DNA of 64,000 nucleotides from Dioscorea cayenensis subsp. rotundata (Eukaryota > Streptophyta > Magnoliopsida > Dioscoreales > Dioscoreaceae): contig NC_052475.1 of NCBI RefSeq assembly GCF_009730915.1, positions 23,869,016 to 23,933,015 of the forward strand. The letters run 5' to 3'. How positions within the stretch are numbered: position 1 is the stretch's first letter; each line of letters starts with the position of its first letter. Below the pieces are notes generated by a model, which saw only the letters and a list, made by a program, of their open reading frames with translations, made no database searches and had not been told where the DNA came from. This document shows, piece by piece, positions 48,094 through 59,865 of the stretch. Both the position numbers and the translations under genes were made by a program.

Positions 48094-49280
48094 TGTTAGT
48101 GCAAAAACACTTTAATTGATATGATTTGACACAAAATAAAAGTGATGTGGCAATTGTGACATAGCATAAATAATGACATGGGAAGTATGATGAGTGGCAA
48201 GAAATCTTGGCTTTGAAGGCAAAATATCTTAGAAAATCTTGAATGAGATATTTTTGGTATGTGTTACAACTTGAGAAGTAACCATCATTAAGGCTAAATG
48301 AAGACACTTGTATTTTTGACAAGTAGATCAAGCAATCAACAACTTGAAGGCAAGATCTTATCAAGATTATATTTAGGATATTTGATTGAAGACTAGATAC
48401 GGATGGAGCTTATTTGAATAAATACCTATCAATGGTATGATTGAAGATGATTGAACTTATGATTTGAAAATCTTTAATAAGTATGATTGAAGACTATTAA
48501 AGTTATAATTGAAGACATGCCAAATTGGAGAGATACCTATTGATGGTATGATTGGCATGATTGATTGAAGATCTATTCTTGGGAAGATTTAAACACCAAA
48601 CTTGGGAGAATTGAAGATTAAGCTTGAAAAGTCTTTGAAGGTCAAACTTGGATGAATGAAGATCTAGTTCGAAAAGTTTCATGAAGACAAACAAAGACGT
48701 GCACCCATTGCGAGGGGACTACATAGTGAGGAAATTGAGTAAGTAGGCTAGTTGCCGGTGGTCGGGATCGGGAGATCATGGTTGCATCAACTCGGACTAA
48801 GCATGATCTGGAGGTTGATGGGCCAGAACTCAGAACTTAGTTAAGTCAACAGTTAGGACCATGTTGCAAGTTATGTTACAATAAGTGTTGCAACAGCTAA
48901 TTTTAGAAGGTTCTAAAATTAGTAGCTGCGAAGATTCTAAAAGAGATATGTGCTATATTTGGGATATTGAGACGTTTATATAAGCTACATTGCTCTGAGA
49001 TTATGGTGTGCAACTAGAGCTAGAGAGAGTGTGTGTACTAGACAATCTAGAGAGGGTAGTTATCTTTATTTGTGAGGGTGAGTGACAAAATGTTTGTACT
49101 CATGTATTTTCATCTCTTTTAGTGGATTGTTTATCTCCAGTCTTGGCCCCCAGACGTAGGCAGAGTGGACACCAAACTGGGTTACCAATTTCGTGTGTCT
49201 TCTTTTGTTTGGTTTGTGTGCAGTTTTGTTGAGTGTTTGAGTGTTCTCTAAACCCACTATCCACACCAGCGGAACTAACA
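48094..49280 (+). mobile_element. Solo LTR, Copia-like (1,187 bp)
   Basis: Begins TGTTAGTGC and ends GGAACTAACA (TGTTAG/CTAACA inverted termini). Flanking pentamers GATGC and AATGC agree at four of five positions. The 3' part has the order seen in the other two related LTRs: TATA-like TTATATAAGC near 48975, then TAGTGGATTGTTTATCTCCAG and CAAACTGGGTTACCAATTT. It is a diverged relative of the LTRs at 49881-51354 and 57433-58836. No internal region remains. Confidence 0.8.
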
Positions 49281-49454
49281 AATGCCAATTAAGCTCCAAT
49301 GCATGCAAGATTAATTAAGGCCATGCAATATTGCTTGTATTGATCGCTTCAAAATTGAGCCTTACCTTATATTCTTCATCTCAAATCCAAATTAAGGACC
49401 AGCTACCCTTGTAATTGTTTAAAGAACCAACCCCCCTGCCCCGACGGAAGAGAG

Positions 49455-49880
49455 GAGTTAGGCTTTATTTAAATTTTTAAATTTTTTTGAAAATTTGAAA
49501 ATTTATGGAAATTCTTGACCGTCCGATTGACTAAAGAGATTAAATTTAAATATGGGCCATGGATTAGATTGTGATTGATCTACCATTTGATCCAAATCTA
49601 GAAGATGGAATAAGATATACGCCATTGATCCACATTTTGATATGAATTAAAGGCCATAATAAAATTTGAACCGTCAATCTAAATCTAGAAGCTGAACTAA
49701 AATCCTATTTGTTGATTGACTGTTCAATTTGGATCAAAGGTCTTAATAAAACATAAATGGCGCAGACTGAATAGGATTTGAATGGATATGATATGAGGAC
49801 CGGATACGAGTAAAAAAAAAATATGGCCATGATAAACTCATATCCTATCCTATGTTTGATGCAAATAAGCTATTAAATAA
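49455..49880. repeat. Repeat block A, copy 1
   Basis: A ~426-bp non-coding block starting GAGTTAGGCTTTATTT, with CCGTCCGATTGACTAAAGAG, repeated CCATTTGATCC/CCATTGATCC motifs and a GATATGATATGAGGACCGG stretch. It is repeated at 51609-52019 and in part at 51361-51532. Copy 1 is cut at its right end by a solo LTR. No coding sense or known family. Confidence 0.85.
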
Positions 49881-51354
49881 TGATGGTTCCGGAGGGGGTG
49901 TGATGTGTTAAGTTCACTCAAAAACTCACTCAAAGATTAAACACTCACACACAATCAAAGCAAGATAAAGGAGACAAGCAAATTGGTAACCTAGTTCGGC
50001 ACAACCTTGCCTACATCTGGGGGGCAAGGCCCGGAGAAACAATCCACTAAAAGAGGTATAGGAACAAGGAGTACAACACTCACTCACTCTCTCAATACAA
50101 AGAATATCCTCTCAAGATTGCCCGACGGCCACACACTCAACTCTCACCGAAGAGTCTCTCACTTGTTGGCCCCATCCTAAATCTTTGAGCATGATGTCTT
50201 ATATAGACACACCGACGTCTCAAAGTTACCTCTTTTAGAATTCTCCGCGGCTTCCTAACTTGGACACCTTCCAAAGTTAGATGTTGCAACACCCAGTTGC
50301 AACATGGCCCACCTTACTGAAACATGACTGAGTTCTAGCCAGATGCAACCGAATCTGCGACCTTCAACCTCTAGGTTCCTTCAGTCCGCCTCGTAGTAGT
50401 TGACTCGACCCGAGCTCCTCCTACTTGCAGCTGCTTCCTTCCTCATGTCACTTCAGAAGGTCTCCCTCTCCCGAGGGACGTGGCCACCAAGGCACACGTG
50501 ACCATCTCACCAAAGATAGCCACCGAAGATCTCCCGATCTTTCTTTCCAAACTTGGCCCAAGTTTGGTCTTCCAAATGATCTTCGTTTGACTCATGGAAA
50601 TATTGTTACTAAACTTGATCTTGTCTTCATCCAAGTTTAGCCTTTAATATCTTTAAGCATGATCTTTAATCATCCATGCTTGGATCTTCAAATCTCTAAT
50701 CATATCTTATGCAATCTTCAATCAATCTCCTCATATGACTAGTCTCCATGAATAATTCCGCCCATAGGTAGTTCTTGAATCTTCCTTCAATATAGTAATG
50801 CTAAATATGGTCTTGATGATCTCCTTGGTATGTCTTTACCTTATTTAGTTTGTGTCTTCAAATAGCTTCACACCAAACTAAATCTTTGTGTCTTCAAATA
50901 GCTTCATACCAAGTTTAACTTGTGTCTTCTAATAGCTTCTTTATGATCTTGAACTCTTGCCAATAATAGAATATTCCTCTCTCTTCAAATAGATCTTTCT
51001 AAAAAGGAGCTCTATCATAGATATGAATAATCATCCCAGATCTTACCATAGATAATCACATCAAAAAATAAAACTTGCCTTTCTAGAAAAAATCCTATAG
51101 TCTAGATGCACTTTCCAAAAATAGTTTATCATCACATGATTGTATTGAGAGAAATATCTATAAAATCTTCAATATAGATCTTAATCAAATCTCCACCTTG
51201 ATCTCCATTAAATGTCATGATAACATCTTTTGCCACATCATCATCCTAGTCATCTTTTCCTTTGATGAGTCACCACATGCCACGTCATCATCCTCTTGCC
51301 ATGTCACCACTTGGCTTGTCATATAATGCCAATCCTACGTCATCAGACTTAACA
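49881..51354 (-). mobile_element. Solo LTR, Copia-like, inverted (1,474 bp)
   Basis: On the + strand it begins TGATGGTTCC and ends GACTTAACA. In its own orientation it runs TGTTAAGTCTGATGACG ... GGAACCATCA. A perfect 5-bp duplication AATAA flanks it (49876-49880 and 51355-51359). In its own orientation a TATATAAGACATCA promoter-like motif and GGGTTACCAATTTGCTTGT lie in the 3' half, as in the LTR at 57433-58836, of which it is a close homologue. It inserted at the right end of repeat block A copy 1. Confidence 0.9.
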
Positions 51355-51360
51355 AATAAC

Positions 51361-51532
51361 ATTCCTATATGTTGATTTACTGTTCAATTTTGATCAAAGG
51401 TCTTAATAAAACATGAAGGACGCAGACTGAATAGGATATGAACGGATATGATATGAGGACCGGATAAAAGTAGAACAAAAATATGCCCATGATAAATTCA
51501 TATCATATCCTATGTTTGATGCAGACATCCCC
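51361..51532. repeat. Repeat block A, partial copy 2
   Basis: Matches only the 3' part of block A, from CCTATATGTTGATTTACTG to CCTATGTTTGATGCA. It follows directly after the solo LTR and so was adjacent to copy 1 before that insertion. A GC-richer spacer (51533-51608) separates it from copy 3. Confidence 0.8.
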
Positions 51533-51608
51533 CAAAAAAATCGATTACATCGATTGGAACAGGAGTAGGGGAGGGAGAAAGAAAGAGCGCGTCGGGAGGA
51601 AATGGAAG

Positions 51609-52019
51609 GAGTGAGGCTTTATTTAAATTTTTAAAATTTGAAAATTTCTGGCAATTCTTGACAGTCCGATTGACTAAAGAGATTAAATTAAAATATGGGC
51701 CATGGATTAGATCGTGATTGATCTACCATTTGATCCAAATCTAGAAGCTGGAATAAGATATGAGCCATTGATCCCCATGTCGATATGAATTAAAGGCCAT
51801 AATAAAATTTGAACCGTCCAATCTGAATCAAGAAGCTGAATTAAAATCCTATCCATTGATTGAATGTTCAATTTGGATCAAAGGTCTTAATAAAACATGA
51901 AGGGCGCGGACTGGATAGGATATGATATGATATGAGGACCGGATAAAAGTACAAAAAGATATGGGTATGATAAACTCATATCGTGTCCTATGTTTGATGC
52001 CAATAAGATATTAAATAAC
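51609..52019. repeat. Repeat block A, copy 3
   Basis: A full-length copy of the block beginning GAGTGAGGCTTTATTT and ending GATATTAAATAAC, same orientation as copy 1. Copies 1 and 3 agree over most of their length, with scattered substitutions and small indels. Confidence 0.85.
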
Positions 52020-53049
52020 ATTTTGTTATTTTTTTTATTTGAAGTGAACTGATAAAATATGATATGAATGAGTATGTAAATAGACAAAATTATCTTTTTT
52101 TATTATATAGTTAAATATTCTTTTAAAATAGATTTTTTTGGGATTCTTTTTTTCTTAATGATTTACTAGATTTATTAGTTTTATTTAAATTATTAAAAAA
52201 TAAATAACCTATAGATAATGTTTACAAATATATTGATTACAATATCACCAAAGTTGCAAAAAATTATAATTAATACCTATCTATTTGGAGAAAATCATTC
52301 ACAAAATCATTAATATAACAAAATAAATAGATCACATCAAAATTAATTTGAAAAAAATCATCCGACTAGAAAAACTAAAAATAAGACATGATAAAAAAAG
52401 ATATTTGTTCAAGCACTGACAAAGAAACCTTTCAATCACTCTGGAAAACCCTACTTAACATAGTAAAAGTAGTGTCATATCTAGTTGTTGACAATTTTTT
52501 TTTGTCTCAATTATCGGGTTAAATAAATAAAGAAGAATGGATACAATAAACCCTAAATGATAGAGAGAAACCAAATAATAGGAAAAAAAAAATTTAATTT
52601 TTTTATTATATCCAATCTTGACTCTTTCCATAGAATTAATTATCATGTAACCATTAGGATAAGGTGCCATAATATGATAACTATCATATTCTATTGGCAC
52701 ATCAAATAATAAGAAATAATAGTATGATATGATTATTTTTCATATTATATTGTCCATTCTACCATGTTTATGCGGTAATGCAACAATTATGTGCTTGGTA
52801 AAGGGCCAAACTGCATAAGAAAACTCCTGCTTCCCAGACAACTGCTCTCATTGCCTTTTTGTACTTTCGCACACCTTTTCACAAAATCTCAACCGTCAAT
52901 TTCCCTCCTGCCACGTCATCTTACCGTCTTTCCATCTCTACCGTTCAATCCAAATTGAGATTCACGCCACTTTGTCCCTATCTCTTTAAAGACACCCTTT
53001 ACTCCACCTCTCGCTTCCTTTCTCTCGCTGTCGCTGATCTCTGTTCGCC
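52020..53049. other. Intergenic DNA and RNase III-like gene promoter
   Basis: AT-rich up to about 52800, then a C/T-rich leader (52860-53049) with no clear TATA box. The frames at 52455-52700 (-) and 52859-53053 (+) are not coding by any motif I can see. Confidence 0.45.
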
Positions 53050-55298
53050 ATGACTCTCGAGGAGATGGAGCTCGTGAAGGAGATTGAAGCGATAATGGCG
53101 TACAAGTTCAAGGACTCCAAGCTCGTCATTGAGGCCCTCACCCACTCTTCGTTTTACTATCCTTGCAAGTCCGCCGCCACATATGAGCGCCTTGAATTCA
53201 TCGGCGATGCCGTGCTCAACTGCTTGGTTGCACGCGAGGTATTTGTTTCTTATCCTGACTTCGCTCCTGGGCTTCTCACCCGCCTGCGCGCTGCCAACGT
53301 TGATACCGAGAAGCTCGCTCGTGTCGCCGTCTCACATGAGCTTTATCGATTTATCCGCCATAAGGCTCCACAACTTGATAAACAGGTTTGTTTGTTTGTT
53401 TGTTTGTTTTTGGGTTTAGATCTGTGTTCTTGATTATAGTTAAGCTAAAGATTGGAACAGTATTGGTTTTTTTTAGTGAAAATATGTGATTTGATTTGGA
53501 ATTGATCATGTATCTTCATCTGGAAAAGGAATCACATGGTTGTGGACCTAACAATTGGTCAAAATTTGGAAGCTCCATTTGAGGTCTTCTTCTTTGCATT
53601 GATTATGACTAGTACTTGGTCCATGGTGTCTGTGTTTATCTTTATGTATATCTATGGGTATGGATCATATTTATGTGTGAAATTTGCAAACTTTGACTTT
53701 AAGGAATGACGTGCCAGCAAAAACTTTCTTGAGGCTCAAGTTTATCTTGGGAAACAGCCGACTTTGAATACTTAGACTAGTTTGTGATGAATTTAGACAT
53801 TGAGATACAGTAAAAAGGTGATCTTTTGTTATGTTTTTTTTGTGTCTTTGCAAGTTGTTATCTTGGATTTTGAGCACATTGAGATTGTTAAAGCTTTTAA
53901 ATGTAAGAAAAAGAATAGAATTGACACACAATGAAGAAAATCAAGAAGTAACCGAGTCAATTTGCTGGTGTCTCTTTTGGATTACTTGAAAGAACTCTTT
54001 GACTTTGCTTTGCTTGCAGATAACCAAGTATTTAGATGCCATTGGGTTATTTATATATATATATATTGACTTAATTTCTCATGTGCAAGAATGAGATTAA
54101 TCTTTTTTATAGAAGTGTGACATTACAATGTTTGCTAGAGCAAATTAACATTAGCTGTTTGATCAGATCATTTGAATGATTACTTTTTTGAGGAATGGGA
54201 CAAACAATACAGCGCTGTTTTTTTTTGTTTGTATCTCTGGGGTACCATCATCTGTCTACTTTCAATCATTAATGCCTAAAGAGTTTACCCTTTTGTTGTC
54301 GAATCATGTTGGATTTATTTATCTTGTTTAAATCATTTACATGTCCTTTTAACACAAAAAGGTTTTTTTCCTTTTTGGCTTTTCTTCTATGAGTTCTATT
54401 GAATTCATCTTTATCTAGAACCACATGTATCCTATGTACATCCAAAAAAAAAATCTCTTTTCTTAAGAAGATGCTATTGGAGAGTTAACATTGCATTATC
54501 TTATATGTGGCATATATATATATGTATTCAATATTGTGTCATTTGTTCAGATTACTTGTCAATAACTTTCAATTTTACTAACCTTCAGCAGAATAAGAAG
54601 CGTTGATCTGTGAACCATAGAGTAATGTATATTTTCTTTGATAAGCAACCAAATTGTATTGATGTACTTTTAACCAGGGTTATTGCTAGCCACATTTCAT
54701 TTTCTGCTTTGGCAGCGTGATTTAAAGCCTTTTCTTGTTTTACTTCACCATGTAGATTCAAGAGTTCAGGGAATCTTTGCTCGACTATCCAATTCATTCG
54801 AATGGACTTCTCGACCCACCAAAGGCTCTCGCCGATGTTGTGGAGTCTCTTCTTGGGGCTGTCTTTATTGACAGCAACAGCTCGTTGGAGACAGTTTGGG
54901 AGGTATATCTGGCTTATCGATCACTTACATGTACTTCCCACCACCACACAGACACAAAAACACATGTACAAGTTGAGCTGTTTGTGCATAATGTGCAGGT
55001 TTATCGAAGGTTAGCAGAGCCATTGATCAACCCAAAGACATTAGGGAAGCATCCTGTGAGCGAGTTGCATGAGCTATGCCAGAAGAATAGAATGGAAGTA
55101 AGGTTCTTGAGGGAAAAATGGGATGAAAGCACATGCATTGATGTTATGGTCGACGGCAACATGGTCGCCAGTGCGACGTATGGTAATAAGAAGGAGATCG
55201 CCTTGAACAGGGCTGCGAAGGCTGCCGTGGACTGTTTGAAGAACATGCTTGCTAATGAGAACCCTCTCTCACTCACTCAGACTGATCTTTTCTCATAG
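53050..55298 (+). CDS. RNase III-like protein with one dsRNA-binding domain
   Basis: Small plant RNase III-like (RTL) proteins cleave double-stranded RNA. Three exons, 53050-53385, 54756-54902 and 54999-55298, join in phase to 260 residues. The RNase III domain (residues about 8-150) has the signature YERLEFIGDAVLN, and ADVVESLLGAVFID supplies the second acidic pair, so the expected catalytic Glu/Asp residues are present. The C-terminal dsRNA-binding domain (residues about 175-245) covers HPVSELHELCQKNRMEV through the closing helix NRAAKAAVDCL. No transit or signal peptide is obvious: the protein starts MTLEEMELVKEIEA. A GTTT repeat begins at the first donor (53386-53408). The second intron (54903-54998, 96 nt) lacks stops and keeps the frame, so its retention would add 32 residues. 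It resembles RTL2/RTL3-type proteins, but subtype is not assigned. Confidence 0.92.
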
Positions 55299-55596
55299 AA
55301 GTTTTAGATTTCAATTCATGGATGTCATCAGTATACCATTTCATTGTTGTACAGCTTCAGTTATTTGTGATGTTCAATTTATAGAATAATTATAAAGTGC
55401 AATTCAAATTTTATCGTTTGACTTATTTTTTTATTGTTTTTCAGTTGTTCAAATAAGAAACACAGTCTTTTTTTTTTTTTAAGGAATTTATCTCTAGAAG
55501 ATCTATAAATCACTGTAGGCGCGGTGCTTCTCTATCTTTTACTATCCTGACTACTTTGGTCCCAGATCTATCTTATCAAATATATATATATATACA
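55299..55596. other. 3' flank of the RNase III-like gene
   Basis: Contains the probable 3' UTR and a TA tract just before the Helitron-like border. Nothing else recognised. Confidence 0.5.
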
Positions 55597-56280
55597 CTAG
55601 TGTTATGCCTAAGCATAGCTCGGGAGTGATAAAAAAATATTTATCATTTATAAATTAATAAAAAATACTATAATAAAATCATATATAAAAGATGAATTTA
55701 TCTTTTAATAAATCAAAATTAATTTAAGACTAAATTATAAATATTTTTATGTTATCGCAATAAAACCCTTTAATAATCTACAATTAATTAAAAATTATAT
55801 TTTAACAATATTTTTATATCAAAGTTTTATCAAAATTTGAAATTATCAGTATTTTTTTAAATTATAATTTGTTTTTAAGTTTTAGTATAAATTTAAAAAT
55901 AATTATAAAATTTTTAATATCTATCCATATATATTAAAGTAGGAAAGTCTCTACGTGTCAAGCTCTCATTAAAAGTTTTTTACCAATTCAAAATCATATA
56001 ATATTATGACAATATTAAAATATTTATAATTATTTTTAATTGTCTACCAAAACTTTTGAAAGCAGATTATAACTTTAAAAATATTTATAATTCATAAAAA
56101 CACTGATAATTTTAAAAATTGATTAAACTTTGATATTAAATTATAAATTTCAATTAATTATAAATTATTAGAGAGGTTTGTATTGCAACAACACAAAAAA
56201 AATATTTGTAATTTAGTTATACATTAATGAGAGTTTGAAACATAGCATAAAACTTTCCTACTCTAAAAAATATATATAGA
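55597..56280 (-). mobile_element. Helitron-like non-autonomous element
   Basis: Read on the - strand it begins TCTATATATATTTTTTAGAG after a flanking A and ends CTAG before a flanking T, which fits the A/T insertion site, TC start and CTRR end of Helitrons. A short hairpin (TATGC-TTAG-GCATA) lies about 7 bp before the 3' end, as expected. A second 5'-end-like sequence (TCTATCCATATATATTAAAG then TAGGAAAGTC) occurs inside in the opposite orientation near 55920, so the element contains or is nested with a partial second copy. The interior is AT-rich with no helicase gene. Confidence 0.6.
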
Positions 56281-56489
56281 TATATATTATAAAATAGAAA
56301 AAATAAAAATTTCATTGTGCACTCTTTCAGGCATAATTTACTTTGTCCGCGTGGATAAAAGCAGTTAAAGAAAAAAATAAATAAATATACAAAAGGATAA
56401 TTTTGTACAAAATATTTGATATTTAGAAACTTTCAGGTCCCTTAATTTAAAAATACCAGCAAGGCTAATCATGACTCGCCACGTCAGCA

Positions 56490-56850
56490 AGAAAACGCGG
56501 GAAAACAATTGTATAAATAGCTCTGTGAGACACCAGACCGCCCCATCTCTTCATAAAGCTTCTCACCTTCCTGATTTTTTCCCCCTAATTGTAATCCCTA
56601 AATTGTTGATTGTTGGCGAAGTCTCGTTGCGATCTCTTCGAGGAATAACCTCTGAGAAATAATGGTACGTCGCTATTCCTCTTGTGAATTCGTTTTGGAT
56701 TTCTACGTTTTTCTGGTCTTGATCGATCGATTGATTCTTTTTAAATGATCGCTCGCGATTAGGTTTTCATATTTCATTCCCTTTCTTCCATTAGATATTC
56801 GGTTTATCATTGATTGATCCGAATTACTTCCTCTAATATCATTTGATATT
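56490..56850 (+). pseudogene. Duplicated promoter, 5' UTR and first exon of the CWC16-like gene
   Basis: This segment parallels 59730-60060 just before the splicing-factor gene. Shared landmarks in order are GAGACA.CAGACCGCCCCA, ATTGTAATCCCTAA, TTGCGATCTCTTCGA, GAGAAAT, then an ATG immediately followed by a GT donor (ATG 56662-56664, donor GTACGT), and the start of intron 1 (GTTTTTCTGGTCTTGAT against GTTTTTTCTTGGATTTGAT). It has its own TATA-like GTATAAATAG at 56511. No exon 2 follows before the SINE and solo LTR. It could be a dead fragment or an alternative first exon, since exon 1 encodes only Met. Confidence 0.75.
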
Positions 56851-57222
56851 TATTTTTTTTTAAATTTTTGATTTTGGTGTTATTTGATCAAATTTGGAAT
56901 TTTTAGATAATGTGTAAAAGATGAAGAAAAGTTATTTTTTTTCCTAGAAAATTATTCCGCGAACTTTTTATATGAAAATTATTTTATCAAATTTATGTGA
57001 TATTTCAAAACTTTAGTCTAATAAGAAATTTGCGAGGGTAAATTTATTTTAAAATATAGAAAATTATATTTCTATATAATTGCCCAGGCACATTGTGGTT
57101 GAGAGCCTGCGTGATTGATTGTTAATTATAAAAACTCATAAAACAATGGTTAGATAATTTTTTTAAAAAAATAAAATGGATAAATTATTATTTATTAAAA
57201 GAAGCAAAAAAAAAAGACAGAC

Positions 57223-57383
57223 GCCAACGACCATTTTGAGCCTATCGCAGTCGGGTCCTCATAGAGCGTGCGATGTCGAGTGTGGCTCCCCGAGTCGATC
57301 TCCATCTCGAAAGTGAGAACATGATTCGGTGGTGGCGCTCCCCACGTATTCGTCTCGGGTTTCAAAGACTTTGTCGCATTTCT
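57223..57383 (+). mobile_element. tRNA-derived SINE, copy 2
   Basis: Starts GCCAACGACCATTTTGAG, like the copy at 43136, and follows it through CTCCCCGAGTCGAT, CCATCTCG and TTGTCGCATTTCT. It is flanked by AAAAAAAGAC-type repeats (before 57223 and at 57384-57393). Its B-box is damaged (GTCGATCTCC). It is diverged and shorter than copy 1. Confidence 0.78.
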
Positions 57384-57432
57384 AAAAAAAGACGAAAACA
57401 AAAATAAACAAAAACACAAATAAAGATATAGC

Positions 57433-58836
57433 ATAAGTAAGCTGATGACATTATATGATGCATTAGAAAGATGACGTGCAGTGACTATCAAAAAGAGATG
57501 ACTAGGATGATGATGCGGAAGGATATTATCATGAAGATCAAGGTAGAGATTTAATGGAGATCGTGGAGATTTGATTAAGATCTAGATTTAATAGATATTT
57601 CTCTCAATACAATCATGTGTTGATAAACTATTTTTGGAAAGTGCATCAAGACTATAGGATCTTTTTAGAAAAGCAAGTTTTATTTTAGATATAATTATCT
57701 ATCATTGGTAAGATCCGGGATGATAATTCATATCTTTGATAGAGCTCTTTTTTAGAAAGATTTATTTGAAGAGAGAGGAATATTTTATTATTGGCAAGAG
57801 TTGAAGATCATGAAGATTATTTGAAGCTATTTGAAGACACAAAGATTTAGTTTGGTGTGAATCTATTTGAAGACACAAACTAAATAAAGTAAAGAATCAT
57901 CAAGACCATATTTAGCATTACTATATTGAAGGAAGATTCAAGAGCTATCTATAGGCGGAACTATTCATAGAGACTAGTCATATGAGGAGATTGATTAAAG
58001 ATTGATTAAGATATGATTAGAGATTTGAAGATCCAAGCATGGATGATTAAAGATCATGGTTAAAGATATTGAAGGCTAAACTTGGATAAAGACAAGATCA
58101 AGTTTAGCAACAATATTTTAATGAGTCAAACGAAGATCATTTGGAAGATCATACTTGGGCCAAGTTTGGAAAGGAAGATCGGGAGATCTTCGGTGACTAT
58201 CTTCTGAGGATGGTCACGCGTGCCTTAGTGGGCACGTCCCCCGGGAGAGGAGACCTTCACAGTGATGTGAGGAAGGAAGCAGTGCAAGGGAGGAGCTCGG
58301 GTCGAGTCAACTGCCTACGAGGCGGATCAAGGAACCGGAGGTCGAAAGTCGCAGATTTGGGGTGCATCCGCTAGAACTCGATCATGTTCGATGAAAGTGG
58401 GTCATGTTAGAATCGGGTGTTGCAACATATAACTTTGGAAGGTGTCCAAGTTAGGAAGCCGCGGAGAATTCTAAAAAGAGGTAACTTTGTAGACGCTCGG
58501 GTCATATGCATATAAGACATCCCGCTCGAAGATTTAGGGATGGAGCCAACAAGTGAGAGACTCTTCGGTGAGAGTTGAGTGTGCGGCGTCAGGCGATCTT
58601 GAGAGGATATACTTTGTATTGAGAGAGTGAGTGAGTGAGTGTTGTACTCCTTCTTCCTATACCTCTTTTGGTGGATTGTTTCTCCAGGCCTGACCCCTAG
58701 ATGTAAGTAAGGTTGTGCCGAACTGGGTTACCAATTTGCTTGTCTCATTTATCTTGCTTTGATTGTGTGTGAGTGTTTAATCTTTGAGTGAGTTTTTGAG
58801 TGAACTTAACACATCACACCCCCACCGGAACCATCA
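57433..58836 (+). mobile_element. Solo LTR, Copia-like, + orientation (about 1,400 bp)
   Basis: Close homologue, in opposite orientation, of the LTR at 49881-51354. The right end is ACACCCCCACCGGAACCATCA. The left end is degenerate (ATAAGTAAGCTGATGAC where the homologue has TGTTAAGTCTGATGAC). Flanking pentamers ATAGC (57428-57432) and ATAAC (58837-58841) agree at four of five bases. It has GCATATAAGACATCC, then TTGGTGGATTGTTTCTCCAG and GGGTTACCAATTTGCTTGTC. The frame at 58141-58374 lies within it and is not a gene. Confidence 0.82.
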
Positions 58837-58841
58837 ATAAC

Positions 58842-59729
58842 AATAACACATATGAGAGTTTTTTTAGTTTTAAAACACATAGACAAACACAACAAATAGA
58901 CATATAAACTTTTTCATATTTTGTTTTTAGTTTTAATACTTTAAAAATTTTATCATCGTCATAATTATAATAATGGTTTATTACAGTAAATTAAAACATA
59001 TTTTTATTTAATTTCAATTGATTTCGTATTATTATTATCTTAGTTATTTTTTATATTTTTCTTTATAATCAGCTCCCATGGCTCTTTTGTAAAACGCTTT
59101 TTTTTTTTTTTTATATTAATTTTTTTAACATGGCATATGGATACTTGTTAGAAAATAAAATAAAGTTTTAATTTATCCTTAAATTAAATTTGAGGTTTTA
59201 TTTTAAAATTTAATTTTTTTAGATTTTTTTATATGGAAGTGGCAAGGGTTAAATATGTTATTGCGTGGTAGGGATTAATCATCTAATCCAAATCATTTTT
59301 AATTGAAAAAGGGTTTAAATTCAAGTTCGGACCATTGGTAATTTAATTTTAGATGTTTTAAATGTGATCTCAACTCATCTTTCTCTAGTTCTCGAATCAA
59401 AGAATATTTTGATTTTAATTTATTAAAATCTGACACATGTCTTCAATTATAATTTAAAAAAATATAATAATATCACATGAGACATTTGTCGAGAATATGA
59501 TAAACTAAAATTAAGATATTCTCTGATTCCAGAAACCAGGGAGATCAACTCTCAACTAACTAACTAGTGCGTTTTCTAGCAAGCAAAATGTAGGATGAGC
59601 TCACCACATAACATTAGTGAGGTCATTAGTAATTTTATATGACAAGGGAAGTGCAAAGGGTGAAAGGATAATAATAGACACCACGTGAGCGAGCGAACAC
59701 GGTAGAGCAATGGGATATATTGCTCTGCG
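58842..59729. other. AT-rich intergenic DNA upstream of the CWC16-like gene
   Basis: No exon or element border seen. The frame at 59601-59867 (-) runs antisense to the promoter and 5' UTR of the next gene and is a shadow. Confidence 0.5.
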
Positions 59730-59865
59730 AGACAGCAGACCGCCCCAGTCCTTTATAAGTTTCTTTCTTTCCTTTCTTGTTGTTTTCCCGATTGTAATCC
59801 CTAATTGGCAATCGATTGTCTTCGAAGTGTCATTGCGATCTCTTCGACGAATCCATTGAGAAATC
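59730..59865 (+). promoter_or_regulatory. Core promoter and 5' UTR of the CWC16-like gene
   Basis: A TATA-like TTTATAAG begins at 59752, 114 bp before the ATG. Upstream lies GAGACAGCAGACCGCCCCAG and downstream a C/T-rich leader. The same arrangement recurs at 56490-56664. Confidence 0.6.

Noticed and set aside
58141-58374. 77-codon + strand frame
   Set aside because: Lies completely inside the solo LTR. A similar frame exists in the inverted copy (50425-50640), showing that it is LTR sequence.
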